Assembly: GCA_934675685.1 (NCBI GenBank)
Contig: CAKURL010000049.1
Span: 1 to 9,366, forward strand
Source: an uncultured Candidatus Melainabacteria bacterium
GTDB lineage: Bacteria; Cyanobacteriota; Vampirovibrionia; Gastranaerophilales; Gastranaerophilaceae
Direction: 5' to 3'
Length of the DNA: 9,366 nucleotides
The position numbers and the translations under genes were made by a program. Positions 1 to 6,208 of this stretch are shown here, piece by piece. The stretch's first letter is position 1, and every line of letters begins with the position of its first letter. The notes under the pieces were generated by a model, which saw only the letters and a list, made by a program, of their open reading frames with translations, did no database searches and had not been told where the DNA came from.

Positions 1-2
1 GG

Positions 3-347
3 TCAGCTTGCAATTATCAAGCAGCGCTAAAAGTTTGCTCTTCTCTTGATATCGGAGGAGGAAGTTGGAGATTGCCAGCAGATTGGGAACTCGCAAAAGC
101 AGCAATCCATTCAGCCGGGTTAGGAGAAAATGGAATGATGATGGCAGGAGACGGCGCCACGACTTATTTAAGCGGGAGTTGTAATGGCTCAACTTCAGGT
201 TGCAGAGTACATCATTATCAGGTATTTGTACAAACACTAAATGCCACTTATTATGGATTATATACAGATGTTTTTGGATTTACCGCCTATGATAGTGGCA
301 CCGAGAAATTAAGCGCATCTGTTCGCTGCGTTAAAGATATGGAATAA
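3..347 (+). CDS. C-terminal part of a FISUMP-like surface or pilin-like protein (5' end outside window)
   Basis: The reading frame is open from the window edge to the TAA at 345-347, giving 114 visible residues. The visible part has a WRLP motif (residues 22-25) after a Cys-containing helix-like stretch. It then has a Gly/Ser/Cys-rich middle with GSC and SGC, and it ends in SASVRCVKDME. The order WRLP-(D/E)-W/E-L ... SxSVRCVKD is the hallmark of the Fibrobacter major paralogous (FISUMP) domain. The same ending occurs on many pilin-like secreted proteins. The five visible cysteines fit an extracytoplasmic, disulphide-stabilised domain. A TTG at 72 could be taken as a start, but the frame continues upstream with similar composition, so I treat this as a truncated gene. 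Whether the N terminus carries a prepilin methylation motif cannot be seen. A strong terminator follows 27 nt after the stop, so this is the last gene of its transcript. Confidence 0.75.
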   Translation, partial: SACNYQAALKVCSSLDIGGGSWRLPADWELAKAAIHSAGLGENGMMMAGDGATTYLSGSCNGSTSGCRVHHYQVFVQTLNATYYGLYTDVFGFTAYDSGTEKLSASVRCVKDME

Positions 348-373
348 GTTTTTTATTTTATGTTTTGATGTAC

Positions 374-397
374 GGAGGGCTCGCCCTCCTTTTTTTT
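374..397 (+). terminator. Rho-independent terminator
   Basis: GGAGGGC (374-380) pairs perfectly with GCCCTCC (383-389), and eight T residues follow (390-397). It lies just downstream of the stop codon at 347 and ends the FISUMP-like transcript. There is no T-run on the minus strand, so it should work in one direction only. Confidence 0.9.
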
Positions 398-424
398 GAC
401 CCGAATGAGGCGAGGCTTAGTCAG

Positions 425-617
425 GCTGGTAAACCTGACCTACATTAAATAAGATAATCCGTCATTCTGAAAAATTAGAAAAACAAGTGAAGCGTAGTTT
501 TTCAATTTGTTCAGAATCTCTAAAATGTGAAATGCGAGAATTCAGTATTAAATAAAGATTCTGAAACAAGTTCAGAATGACGTATTGTTTTATTTAATGT
601 AGGTCGGGTTTACTAAC
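425..617. repeat. Long imperfect inverted repeat with nested hairpins, MITE-like
   Basis: The 46-base arm 425-470 is the reverse complement of 572-617 at 40 of 46 positions by eye; most mismatches would still allow G:U pairs in RNA. Inside, 465-484 pairs with 497-516 as a second hairpin, and ATTCTGAA (558-565) pairs perfectly with TTCAGAAT (571-578) around the loop ACAAG. The core CGTCATTCTGA ... TCAGAATGACG, with GATTCTGAAACAAG inside, resembles extragenic palindromic units scattered through many bacterial genomes. There is no coding potential, so any movement would depend on a transposase encoded elsewhere. It sits between a terminator and the GC-rich modules and shares a few bases with the first of them (615-617). 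Confidence 0.7.
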
Positions 618-741
618 CCAACAAATTCGCTTCATTTGGGTTTGCTCCTGTAGAATTTTCTTCGAAAATTCTTACGTCGCCCATTAAAGGTCTGCGCTCT
701 GTCCGCCGGACTTCATCAGTCCGCCGTCACGAGCTTCGCAC
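615..741. repeat. GC-rich structured repeat module, copy 1
   Basis: The module has three hairpins in fixed order. Hairpin A is AACCCAA (615-621) with TTGGGTT (636-642). Hairpin B is GAATTTTC (653-660) with GAAAATTC (664-671) around TTC. Hairpin C is CGGACT (707-712) with AGTCCG (718-723) around the loop TCATC. The stretch 638-696 matches 798-856 at 55 of 59 positions. CTTCGCACA (733-741) recurs at 891-899. Positions 701-760 are about 60% G+C, far above the flanking genes. No convincing protein is encoded on either strand. The strand of any transcript is unknown. Confidence 0.75.
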
Positions 742-748
742 AAACTTG

Positions 749-899
749 CCCGAAACTTCGTTTGCTAAGCGCAGTCGCGCTAAGGCTCACTTGTTTCGGG
801 TTTGCTCCTGTGGAATTTTCTTCGAAAATTCTTACGTCGCTCATCTAAGGTCTGCGTGCTTGCTGCCCGTTCATCACGGCCAGCAGCGCACTTCGCACA
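749..899. repeat. GC-rich structured repeat module, copy 2
   Basis: This second copy of the module lies 160 bp downstream of the first across its conserved core. Hairpin A is CCCGAAAC (749-756) with GTTTCGGG (793-800). Hairpin B is the same palindrome as copy 1 (813-831). Hairpin C is TGCTGCCCGT (861-870) with ACGGCCAGCA (876-885) around the same TCATC loop, with one mismatch. The stems of A and C differ from copy 1 on both sides, so pairing is kept while sequence changes. The block continues as GC-rich sequence into the 3' end of the membrane-protein gene. Confidence 0.75.
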
Positions 900-977
900 G
901 CATGCCCTCGCTCGCTTCTGTGGGCGCATCGCGCCTCACATCTACTTCGCTCGCGTCTGCTTCAAAAATTCTGCCAT
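900..977. repeat. GC-rich tail of the repeat block, overlapping a gene end
   Basis: The octamer TCGCTCGC occurs twice (908-915 and 947-954) around a small hairpin, GGCGC (923-927) with GCGCC (931-935) and loop ATC. Composition stays GC-rich until about 960 and then drops to that of the neighbouring coding sequence. The segment 942-977 also encodes the last eleven residues plus the stop of the minus-strand membrane protein. Its outer boundary is an estimate from composition. Confidence 0.45.
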
Positions 978-2495
978 AGAATACTTCAAGGGTGAGATGG
1001 AAGTTGCGGAGTTTGAATTTTGCCCTTGGAAATTTGGAAAAGCTGATTTTTGGTTTAATTTTTTCTTTGATTTTGTCATATAAATATTCAACTTAGGGAG
1101 CAAAATTCCAAGCATAATCGCACTATATGCCATGCCGGAAAGCTGCGCGATATTTAGCTTTTTAAGGTTTTGCTTGACGTCTCCTCCCATCGCCAAAATT
1201 TCTTTTTGAGACTTCAAAGAAATATCTTGAAGCCAATGAGAAATCCCCTTTTTGCCTGAAGATTGAATGTTAAACAAAATTTCTTTCTTTGGATCCATCG
1301 CTTGACCCACTCCTTTTGCCACAAAGCCCCCTAAAACAAGCCAAGACAAGAAGCCTAAATAGTCTCTCACTGTCGTTTCTCTAAGTTCAGTCGAATCCTT
1401 AGAAGCAAAAATTCGCCCTAAAATCAACGTACCATAAATCGTCCTAATTGCGTTTCCTCCTGTCGCGGGTCCGTTGAATTCGAGCTTATTTATAATGTCA
1501 GATGGTTTTTTAACCCCCATCACAGAACCCAACATCGCCAAAAATACGCCAGCAGAGAGCATTTTTTTAAAAATCAAACCGCGCTCTTTTTTGTTTTCAT
1601 TTTTGTTTTTGACATTGTTATCATAGTCGTTTTCGCCCACAAAATTGTCTATTCCTGTTCTTTTTTTGGTCAATTGGCGGTTAATGTATTGATTTGAAAT
1701 CGCAAGAAGCATAGATAAAGGTATCGCAAAAGCAATCCTTGATTTGTTTAAGGTTTTCAATTTTGAAATTGCGTCATTATAGTTGACGTCCTTATTGAAA
1801 AAGACATTTTTCCCTAAATCCACGATGTCTCTTAAAACGTGAGACAAATTTGCGCTAAATTCCTTGATTTCTTCCCCATCTTTTGCTTTCACAAAAATGT
1901 TATTATCTGCTTTTAGAGTATTAATTATCTCGTCTTGGACATTTTCAAAAGTGGCCTTCACTTCTTTTTTGTCTTTAATTTCGCCTTTGACCAATTTCAC
2001 CAAATTATCTACTGTTTCTTTTGAATATTCTGGAACTTGGTTGATTTTGTCTCCGCTTAGCCCCGAAAGAGAAGCTAAAGCTCCTTTTACAAAGCCTTCT
2101 TCTGATTTTTCAGAATTTTCAAAAATAGCTTTAAAAGTATCAATAGAGCTATTTGTAGCCCAAGAAGAAGGGTTTATTTCTTTATTTTTCTTTGAAAAAA
2201 GCTTGGAAAACAAAAGCGCAAAGACTGTGGCGGAAAATTCTGCGATGAAAGTCCCCGTGTATTCTCGAAAGCCCATCTCTATGCCTGCGTTTTTGCCTCT
2301 ATTTTGAAATTCGACGATTGTCCTTGGGGTATCCATCGCAAAGACATCTATAAAAGAAGCGTTTAGCATGTCGTTATTGCCCAAAGTGTATAAAGCAGAG
2401 GACAAAGGGGAGAGGTTGGATTTAAAAGCTTGCGCATTATTTTTAGTTTGCTTGTTTATTTGGTTTTTTGAGGTAAAGATATTTTGAATTTTCAT
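942..2495 (-). CDS. Unrecognised multi-pass membrane protein, lineage-specific
   Basis: The protein has 517 residues. I chose ATG at 2495 because AAGGA (2507-2503) lies 7 nt before it; the frame could be extended to a TTG at 2528, but that has no ribosome-binding site. I do not recognise a named domain. The N terminus is polar. A conserved-looking stretch around residues 50-80 (VFAMDTPRT, RGKNAGIEMGFREYTGT) precedes the first hydrophobic helix (about 81-98). A charged, mostly soluble region follows (100-250). Further hydrophobic segments lie near 254-268, 310-327, 351-362, 378-397 and 452-471. ATGG-type Gly-rich turns sit at 345-347. An inner-membrane location is likely. The last eleven codons (942-977) lie in GC-rich repeat sequence and encode MAEFLKQTRAK, so the natural C terminus may have been replaced. 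The gene appears monocistronic, with its own promoter. From style it may belong to a paralogous family in Gastranaerophilales, but this is inference. Confidence 0.8.
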   Translation of the reverse strand: MKIQNIFTSKNQINKQTKNNAQAFKSNLSPLSSALYTLGNNDMLNASFIDVFAMDTPRTIVEFQNRGKNAGIEMGFREYTGTFIAEFSATVFALLFSKLFSKKNKEINPSSWATNSSIDTFKAIFENSEKSEEGFVKGALASLSGLSGDKINQVPEYSKETVDNLVKLVKGEIKDKKEVKATFENVQDEIINTLKADNNIFVKAKDGEEIKEFSANLSHVLRDIVDLGKNVFFNKDVNYNDAISKLKTLNKSRIAFAIPLSMLLAISNQYINRQLTKKRTGIDNFVGENDYDNNVKNKNENKKERGLIFKKMLSAGVFLAMLGSVMGVKKPSDIINKLEFNGPATGGNAIRTIYGTLILGRIFASKDSTELRETTVRDYLGFLSWLVLGGFVAKGVGQAMDPKKEILFNIQSSGKKGISHWLQDISLKSQKEILAMGGDVKQNLKKLNIAQLSGMAYSAIMLGILLPKLNIYMTKSKKKLNQKSAFPNFQGQNSNSATSISPLKYSMAEFLKQTRAK

Positions 2496-2502
2496 TTTTA
2501 TT

Positions 2503-2507
2503 TCCTT
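2503..2507 (-). promoter_or_regulatory. Ribosome-binding site that fixes the start at 2495
   Basis: AAGGA read on the minus strand lies 7 nt upstream of the ATG at 2495. It favours this start over the upstream in-frame TTG at 2528. Confidence 0.7.
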
Positions 2508-2561
2508 TTTATTTTTTCTGGTGCACAAAAATAGTCCTTAAAAACTCGTTTTTAAAGAGAT

Positions 2562-2615
2562 TTAAGAACTTAAAACAGATTATAATTTTGTAATCAAAAA
2601 ATTCTAAGTTCTTAA
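2562..2615 (-). promoter_or_regulatory. Putative promoter flanked by two matching dyad sites
   Basis: On the minus strand, TTAGAA (2607-2602), a 17-nt spacer and TATAAT (2584-2579) form a plausible sigma-70-type promoter. It would give a 5' leader of roughly 75 nt for the membrane protein starting at 2495. TTAAGAACTTA (2562-2572) is the exact reverse complement of TAAGTTCTTAA (2605-2615). Each copy is itself a short dyad of the form TAAG-NN-CTTA. One copy overlaps the -35 region and the other the predicted transcription start, centres about 43 bp apart, which is what a paired operator would look like. The leader also holds a hairpin, TTAAAAAC (2538-2545) with GTTTTTAA (2548-2555). The rest of the gap to 2758 is AT-rich and shows nothing firm. 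Confidence 0.4.
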
Positions 2616-2758
2616 GACTTAGAACAGCAACAAGATTGAAGCGTATTAATTACATAAATATTTTTCATATTTTTATGATATTTCCTAAAATTTAAATTTC
2701 AAGTAGCCAAGAAAAATTATTTTTCTTTTTTAACATATTTTAAAATTTCATTCCAGAA

Positions 2759-3877
2759 TTAAATCCCTAAGAATTTTCTTGTATTTATATCTTTATTTAT
2801 CTTCAAAAGCAAAAATTTCGCCAAAAACAAAGATAAAATTGACAAGATTGCAACCGCAAAAAAGCGCACAAAAACAAGAACAAAAGCAAAAAAGAAGCTG
2901 GAAGGAAGAGATGAACAAGAGATTACTTCATTCAAGCCAAAGATTTTGTTAAACACAAAAAACCAATACCAATGAACAAAAAATATCCCAAAGCTATATT
3001 TTGCGATAAAGTCTAAAGTTTTGTTTGTCTTTTTGTGAGACAAAATAAATTCATCATAATGTTTTAAATAACCCAAAAGAAGCATGGTCAAAAAGATTTT
3101 TGAAATCGTATAGTTTGAAAAACTATATTTATAAGTCAAAAATATATCAAGCCCTGAAAAAAACAACATCAAAACCCAAAGCAAAGCCTTGTTTTTATAA
3201 AATTTGTCGATTAAAAAATCTTTGTTTTTAGAGCAAAACATTCCAAAAACATATAAAGAAAGAAAATGCACAAACCCAAGCAAGACGTATTTTAAATATA
3301 TCCAATATTTAGCAGCATAAGAAAGCCCTATTGTGTCTTGATATTCGGCACTTCCTCTTGGAAGAAAAATCGTGATTAGAAAAAGAAAAGGCAAAAGCTT
3401 ATATAAAACATTTTTCTTTTCCAATTTCAAAAACACAAAAGAAAACAAGAAAAATATGACTATCATTGGAATAAACCAAGTAGGCACATTATGCACACGC
3501 CCAATCGAAAGAAGGATTGGGATTTGTTTATAAAATTCTAAGCCATAGAAAGCATTTTTATATTCCAAAGGAAAATAAAAACAAAAAAGAAGCCCAGGGA
3601 TTGCAGTTATGAAATATGGCATTAAAACATTTGTCCATTTCTTTTTTAAATAATCTTTGTATTCAAATTTATATGACAAATGTTGAAACAAAAAGCCAGA
3701 AATGAAAATGAATAAAGCTGTTCCGCCACAGACTACTTCAGCGTTAATATAATGAAGCAAGGAATTGCTTTCGCCTAATTGCATAGTGTGGCCCATGATG
3801 ATAAGCAAAATCGCAAGCCCTCTAAAAACATTTATATAATTTAAGAATTTCTTCTTCTTTTCCATTTTTGTTTCCAT
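2759..3877 (-). CDS. Acyltransferase family 3 membrane protein (OafA/OpgC-like)
   Basis: This 372-residue integral membrane protein has about ten hydrophobic helices. The family signature is clear. NVFRGLAILLIIMGHT (residues 16-31) holds the conserved Arg and the His of helix 1. FIFISGFLF (56-64) matches the usual F-x-x-SGF motif, and SFGIFFVHW (295-303) is the late S-x-G-I-x-x-x-H motif. Such proteins transfer acyl groups (acetyl, succinyl and others) from the cytoplasm to sugars or glycans presented across the inner membrane. The length is normal for a stand-alone member with no SGNH domain. GGAG (3888-3885) lies 7 nt before the chosen ATG; a second ATG four codons later (3865) is possible. 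The start is one base after the stop of the GH13 gene upstream, so the two are co-transcribed and probably coupled. The acceptor is likely connected to the GH13 product, but sequence alone does not identify it. Confidence 0.88.
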   Translation of the reverse strand: METKMEKKKKFLNYINVFRGLAILLIIMGHTMQLGESNSLLHYINAEVVCGGTALFIFISGFLFQHLSYKFEYKDYLKKKWTNVLMPYFITAIPGLLFCFYFPLEYKNAFYGLEFYKQIPILLSIGRVHNVPTWFIPMIVIFFLFSFVFLKLEKKNVLYKLLPFLFLITIFLPRGSAEYQDTIGLSYAAKYWIYLKYVLLGFVHFLSLYVFGMFCSKNKDFLIDKFYKNKALLWVLMLFFSGLDIFLTYKYSFSNYTISKIFLTMLLLGYLKHYDEFILSHKKTNKTLDFIAKYSFGIFFVHWYWFFVFNKIFGLNEVISCSSLPSSFFFAFVLVFVRFFAVAILSILSLFLAKFLLLKINKDINTRKFLGI

Positions 3878-3878
3878 T

Positions 3879-5927
3879 TTATAACTCCAACCACAAAACC
3901 TGATAAGGCGCCAATTTGAGGTTCATTTTCCTGCTTTGCATAGAAATATTAACCTTGATATTGTCTCCATTTATTAAATTTTTCAAACTTTTAATCTCGC
4001 CATTATTTTTCAAAACGACGTCTTTTGGAATGCTTATTTGAGCTATTAATTTGTCTTTTGAAAGATTATTTATGACTAAAATTTGAGAATCTTTGTTTTT
4101 TCTGATGTATGCAAAATTGCTCTTAGACATTGTGTTTAAGATTATAAAATCTCCATCTGCCATAACAGGCAAAGTTTTTCTTAAAGCAATTAAATTTTTA
4201 ACCTTTTGATAAACTTTAGAATTAAATTTATAATACCCTTTTTTAGAGCCCCAGAAAAGCTTTGAAGCCACTTTTCCTCTATTTATATCTCTTGAATCAA
4301 AAACAGATAAAAGCCCTTGGATTTTCTTTTTTTCTTTTGCTCTTTTTAAGGCTGATTTTTTAGCGTTTTCATAGTTATTTTGAACCCCCACTTCGTCGCC
4401 ATAATATATGATTGGAATCCCAGGGAGCGAAAACAAAACAGAAAAAGCGCCTTCTATTCTATTTGGGTTTTTGTCTAAGAAATTTGCGAGTCTTCCGCTC
4501 ACCCCAAAGCCATCTCTAAAGACTTCTCCTTTAGAGACTAAGTCGTTAAAAACAATTTCTCTTATTTCCGGACTCACCATCTCAAGAGTGAGCTCGTCAT
4601 GGACTCTTAAAAATATTCCCCAAGCAGCGCTTTTTGGGATATTTGGAGTCTTTTTGTATGCATCTATAAAATATTTTTTGTCCTCTGTGATTAAACTTGC
4701 CCAAATCGCAGGCATGTATGGAAAATTATAAGCAATTTGCGCTTCGTTTGTCCTTTTTATTTTCTTTACGTCATCTTTTATTTTGACTTCGACTTCTCTT
4801 TCTTTTCCAAAATATTCAATGACGTCTTTTGGCTTTTGACAAGCTTCCACTTGGACTACACTAGAAGGCGCGCTTAGCTGAATATAATCGCTCAAAAGCT
4901 TAACTAAAGCATGGGTTTTTGGCTGGTTTTCCGCGTTTGTTCCTTCGTCTTTTGAAAGATAAGGAATTGCGTCCATTCTAAAAATATCTATCCCCAAATT
5001 CGCCCAATAGCTTATTGTTTCAAGCATATAGTATAAAACATCTGGGTTTTGCCAATTTATGTCTAATTGGAAAGGATAAAATGTATGATAGATATAATAA
5101 TCTTTTCCCTTGATTGTGATTTTTCTATAATTATTTTCGCTGCTATCTGGGAAAATCAATCTGCGTTTTGAAAGTTTTCCATCATTTTCTTTATATTCAA
5201 CGACAACTCCAAGTTTTTCGTCTTTATATCTATTAAATTCAGGCTCTTTTTCGCTATAAACAAAATATTTTAGATAGTTTATGTCGCCATTTTCTAATTT
5301 TTTAAACCATTCGTGTTCTTGAGACAAATGGTTCAAGACCAAGTCTGCTTTTATTTTAAAGCCTTTTTCTTTTGCTTTTTTGATGAATTCTCTGAATTCT
5401 TTTGTTCCCCCCAAGTCGCTTCTTATGTTTTTTGGGTTTTTCACATCAAAACCACTATCTTGCATGGGGCTATCTTGAAAAGGAAGAAGATACAATGTTG
5501 TGACCCCAAGGTCTTTTAAATAGTCGAGCATTAAGGCTGTATCTTTAAAAGTGTTTGATTTATCGTCTCTAATTGTTCCAAATTGGTCAACATAAAACAT
5601 GTAAATTATTTCATTTTTATACCAAAGAGAATCTCTTTTTAAATCTTCTTTTAAAAGCTCTTCGGGGCGCTCTTTAATTGCTTTTTGGACTTGCTTTAAA
5701 ACATTTTCATAAATTTCTTTTGTGTTTTCCTTGCCATAAACTAAAGAAATAGAACTTTTCATTTCGTTTTCTATTTCAGGGCTAATATTTTTAAATTCTT
5801 CTTTTTTTATGTTTTCTTGTTTTAAATTTTGAGAAAAGTTTTCAACTTTTTCTTCTTTTGCAAAAGACGGCAATGAAAGCAAAAACGCGATTAAAATGAT
5901 TGTTGACAATAACTTTAGCTTTTTCAT
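3879..5927 (-). CDS. Secreted GH13 protein, trehalose-synthase-like (GH13_16 type)
   Basis: The protein has 682 residues and begins with a signal peptide (MKKLKLLSTIILIAFLLSLPSFA, 23 residues, cut expected after SFA). A charged helical extension to about residue 100 follows, then an alpha-amylase-type barrel. Region I is DLVLNH (195-200), region II FRMDAIPYL (316-324, nucleophile D319), region III QVEAC (acid/base E361), region IV LRVHDELTLE (440-449, D444). The catalytic triad is intact. IPIIYYGDEVG (504-514) and the HDELTLEMV block match trehalose synthase, which interconverts maltose and trehalose. Two things are odd. Trehalose synthases are usually cytoplasmic and lack a signal peptide, and the Asn of their usual RNHDELTLE is Val442 here. 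The C-terminal ~100 residues look like the usual beta-sandwich domain. No maltokinase domain is fused. The true reaction could be hydrolysis or transglycosylation on alpha-glucosides outside the cytoplasm. No Shine-Dalgarno sequence precedes the ATG, and a promoter abuts it. Confidence 0.88.
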   Translation of the reverse strand: MKKLKLLSTIILIAFLLSLPSFAKEEKVENFSQNLKQENIKKEEFKNISPEIENEMKSSISLVYGKENTKEIYENVLKQVQKAIKERPEELLKEDLKRDSLWYKNEIIYMFYVDQFGTIRDDKSNTFKDTALMLDYLKDLGVTTLYLLPFQDSPMQDSGFDVKNPKNIRSDLGGTKEFREFIKKAKEKGFKIKADLVLNHLSQEHEWFKKLENGDINYLKYFVYSEKEPEFNRYKDEKLGVVVEYKENDGKLSKRRLIFPDSSENNYRKITIKGKDYYIYHTFYPFQLDINWQNPDVLYYMLETISYWANLGIDIFRMDAIPYLSKDEGTNAENQPKTHALVKLLSDYIQLSAPSSVVQVEACQKPKDVIEYFGKEREVEVKIKDDVKKIKRTNEAQIAYNFPYMPAIWASLITEDKKYFIDAYKKTPNIPKSAAWGIFLRVHDELTLEMVSPEIREIVFNDLVSKGEVFRDGFGVSGRLANFLDKNPNRIEGAFSVLFSLPGIPIIYYGDEVGVQNNYENAKKSALKRAKEKKKIQGLLSVFDSRDINRGKVASKLFWGSKKGYYKFNSKVYQKVKNLIALRKTLPVMADGDFIILNTMSKSNFAYIRKNKDSQILVINNLSKDKLIAQISIPKDVVLKNNGEIKSLKNLINGDNIKVNISMQSRKMNLKLAPYQVLWLEL

Positions 5928-5932
5928 ATTGC

Positions 5933-5967
5933 ATATATTAGCACAAATATAAAAAAGTCAAATTTGA
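5933..5967 (-). promoter_or_regulatory. Promoter abutting the GH13 start, likely leaderless, with a palindrome over -35
   Basis: On the minus strand TTGACT (5961-5956) is a near-consensus -35. TAATAT (5940-5935, spacer 15) or ATATAT (5938-5933, spacer 17) can serve as -10. Transcription would start at or within a few bases of the A of ATG at 5927, and no ribosome-binding site is present. The perfect palindrome TCAAATTTGA (5958-5967) overlaps the -35 and could be an operator. It gives the GH13-acyltransferase pair a promoter separate from the genes upstream. Confidence 0.5.
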
Positions 5968-5983
5968 ATTTTATCTTAAAAAT

Positions 5984-6208
5984 TTACCAGCGAAACTCTT
6001 CAGGGACAGGGTCATAGCCCCCTTCGTGGTAAGGGTGGCATTTTGAAATTCTTTTTAGCCCAAGATAGAGCCCTTTTAAAAGCCCGAATTTTTCAATGCA
6101 ATCATAAGTATATTTTGAACAAGTAGGCTCAAACCTGCATACTTTTGGGGTAAATTTTGAAAAAAATCTATAAATAGAAATTAATTTTAAAGCTAATTTT
6201 TTAAGCAT
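5984..6208 (-). CDS. yidD: Membrane protein insertion efficiency factor YidD
   Basis: This 74-residue protein carries the full family signature: CRFEPTCSKY (24-33), G-x-x-x-G-x-x-L-x-x-x-RI (42-54), KCHP (56-59) and GGYDPVP (63-69). YidD is a small inner-membrane-associated protein that aids insertion of membrane proteins with YidC. The length is typical. AGAGGG (6219-6214) lies 5 nt before the ATG, inside the 3' end of the upstream gene, with which it overlaps by 8 nt, so translation is probably coupled. Its usual neighbours, rpmH, rnpA and yidC, are absent here; it follows a nucleotide-sugar gene instead. There is no terminator before the GH13 gene, so some read-through into that gene is possible. 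Confidence 0.95.
   Translation of the reverse strand: MLKKLALKLISIYRFFSKFTPKVCRFEPTCSKYTYDCIEKFGLLKGLYLGLKRISKCHPYHEGGYDPVPEEFRW

Noticed and set aside
601..800. Minus-strand mini-ORFs behind AGGAG in ACAGGAGCAAACCC of each module
   Set aside because: The reading frames (13 and 24 codons) differ between the copies, and in copy 2 the first start is too far from AGGAG, so this looks like chance.
425..900. Repeats considered as a CRISPR array
   Set aside because: There are only two core copies, 59 bp long and 160 bp apart, with structured and related sequence between them and no cas genes.
746..979. Plus-strand open frame of 77 codons in the GC-rich block
   Set aside because: Its residue order follows the repeat and hairpin structure, it has no ribosome-binding site, and it overlaps the end of the membrane-protein gene. 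Similar hypothetical proteins would be expected wherever the repeat occurs.
802..1083. Plus-strand open frame of 93 codons across the repeat block and gene end
   Set aside because: It is half repeat and half antisense to the membrane-protein gene. Neither half looks like a protein.
1864..2307. 147-codon plus-strand open frame
   Set aside because: It is antisense to the membrane-protein gene, with Ser/Phe/Leu-rich mirror composition and no ribosome-binding site.
2710..2726. AGAAAAA/TTTTTCT hairpin after the acyltransferase gene as a terminator
   Set aside because: The stem is almost all A:T and the T-run is part of the stem on the minus strand, so termination strength cannot be claimed.
4408..4731. 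107-codon plus-strand open frame
   Set aside because: It is antisense to the conserved catalytic core of the GH13 gene, so it is a shadow.
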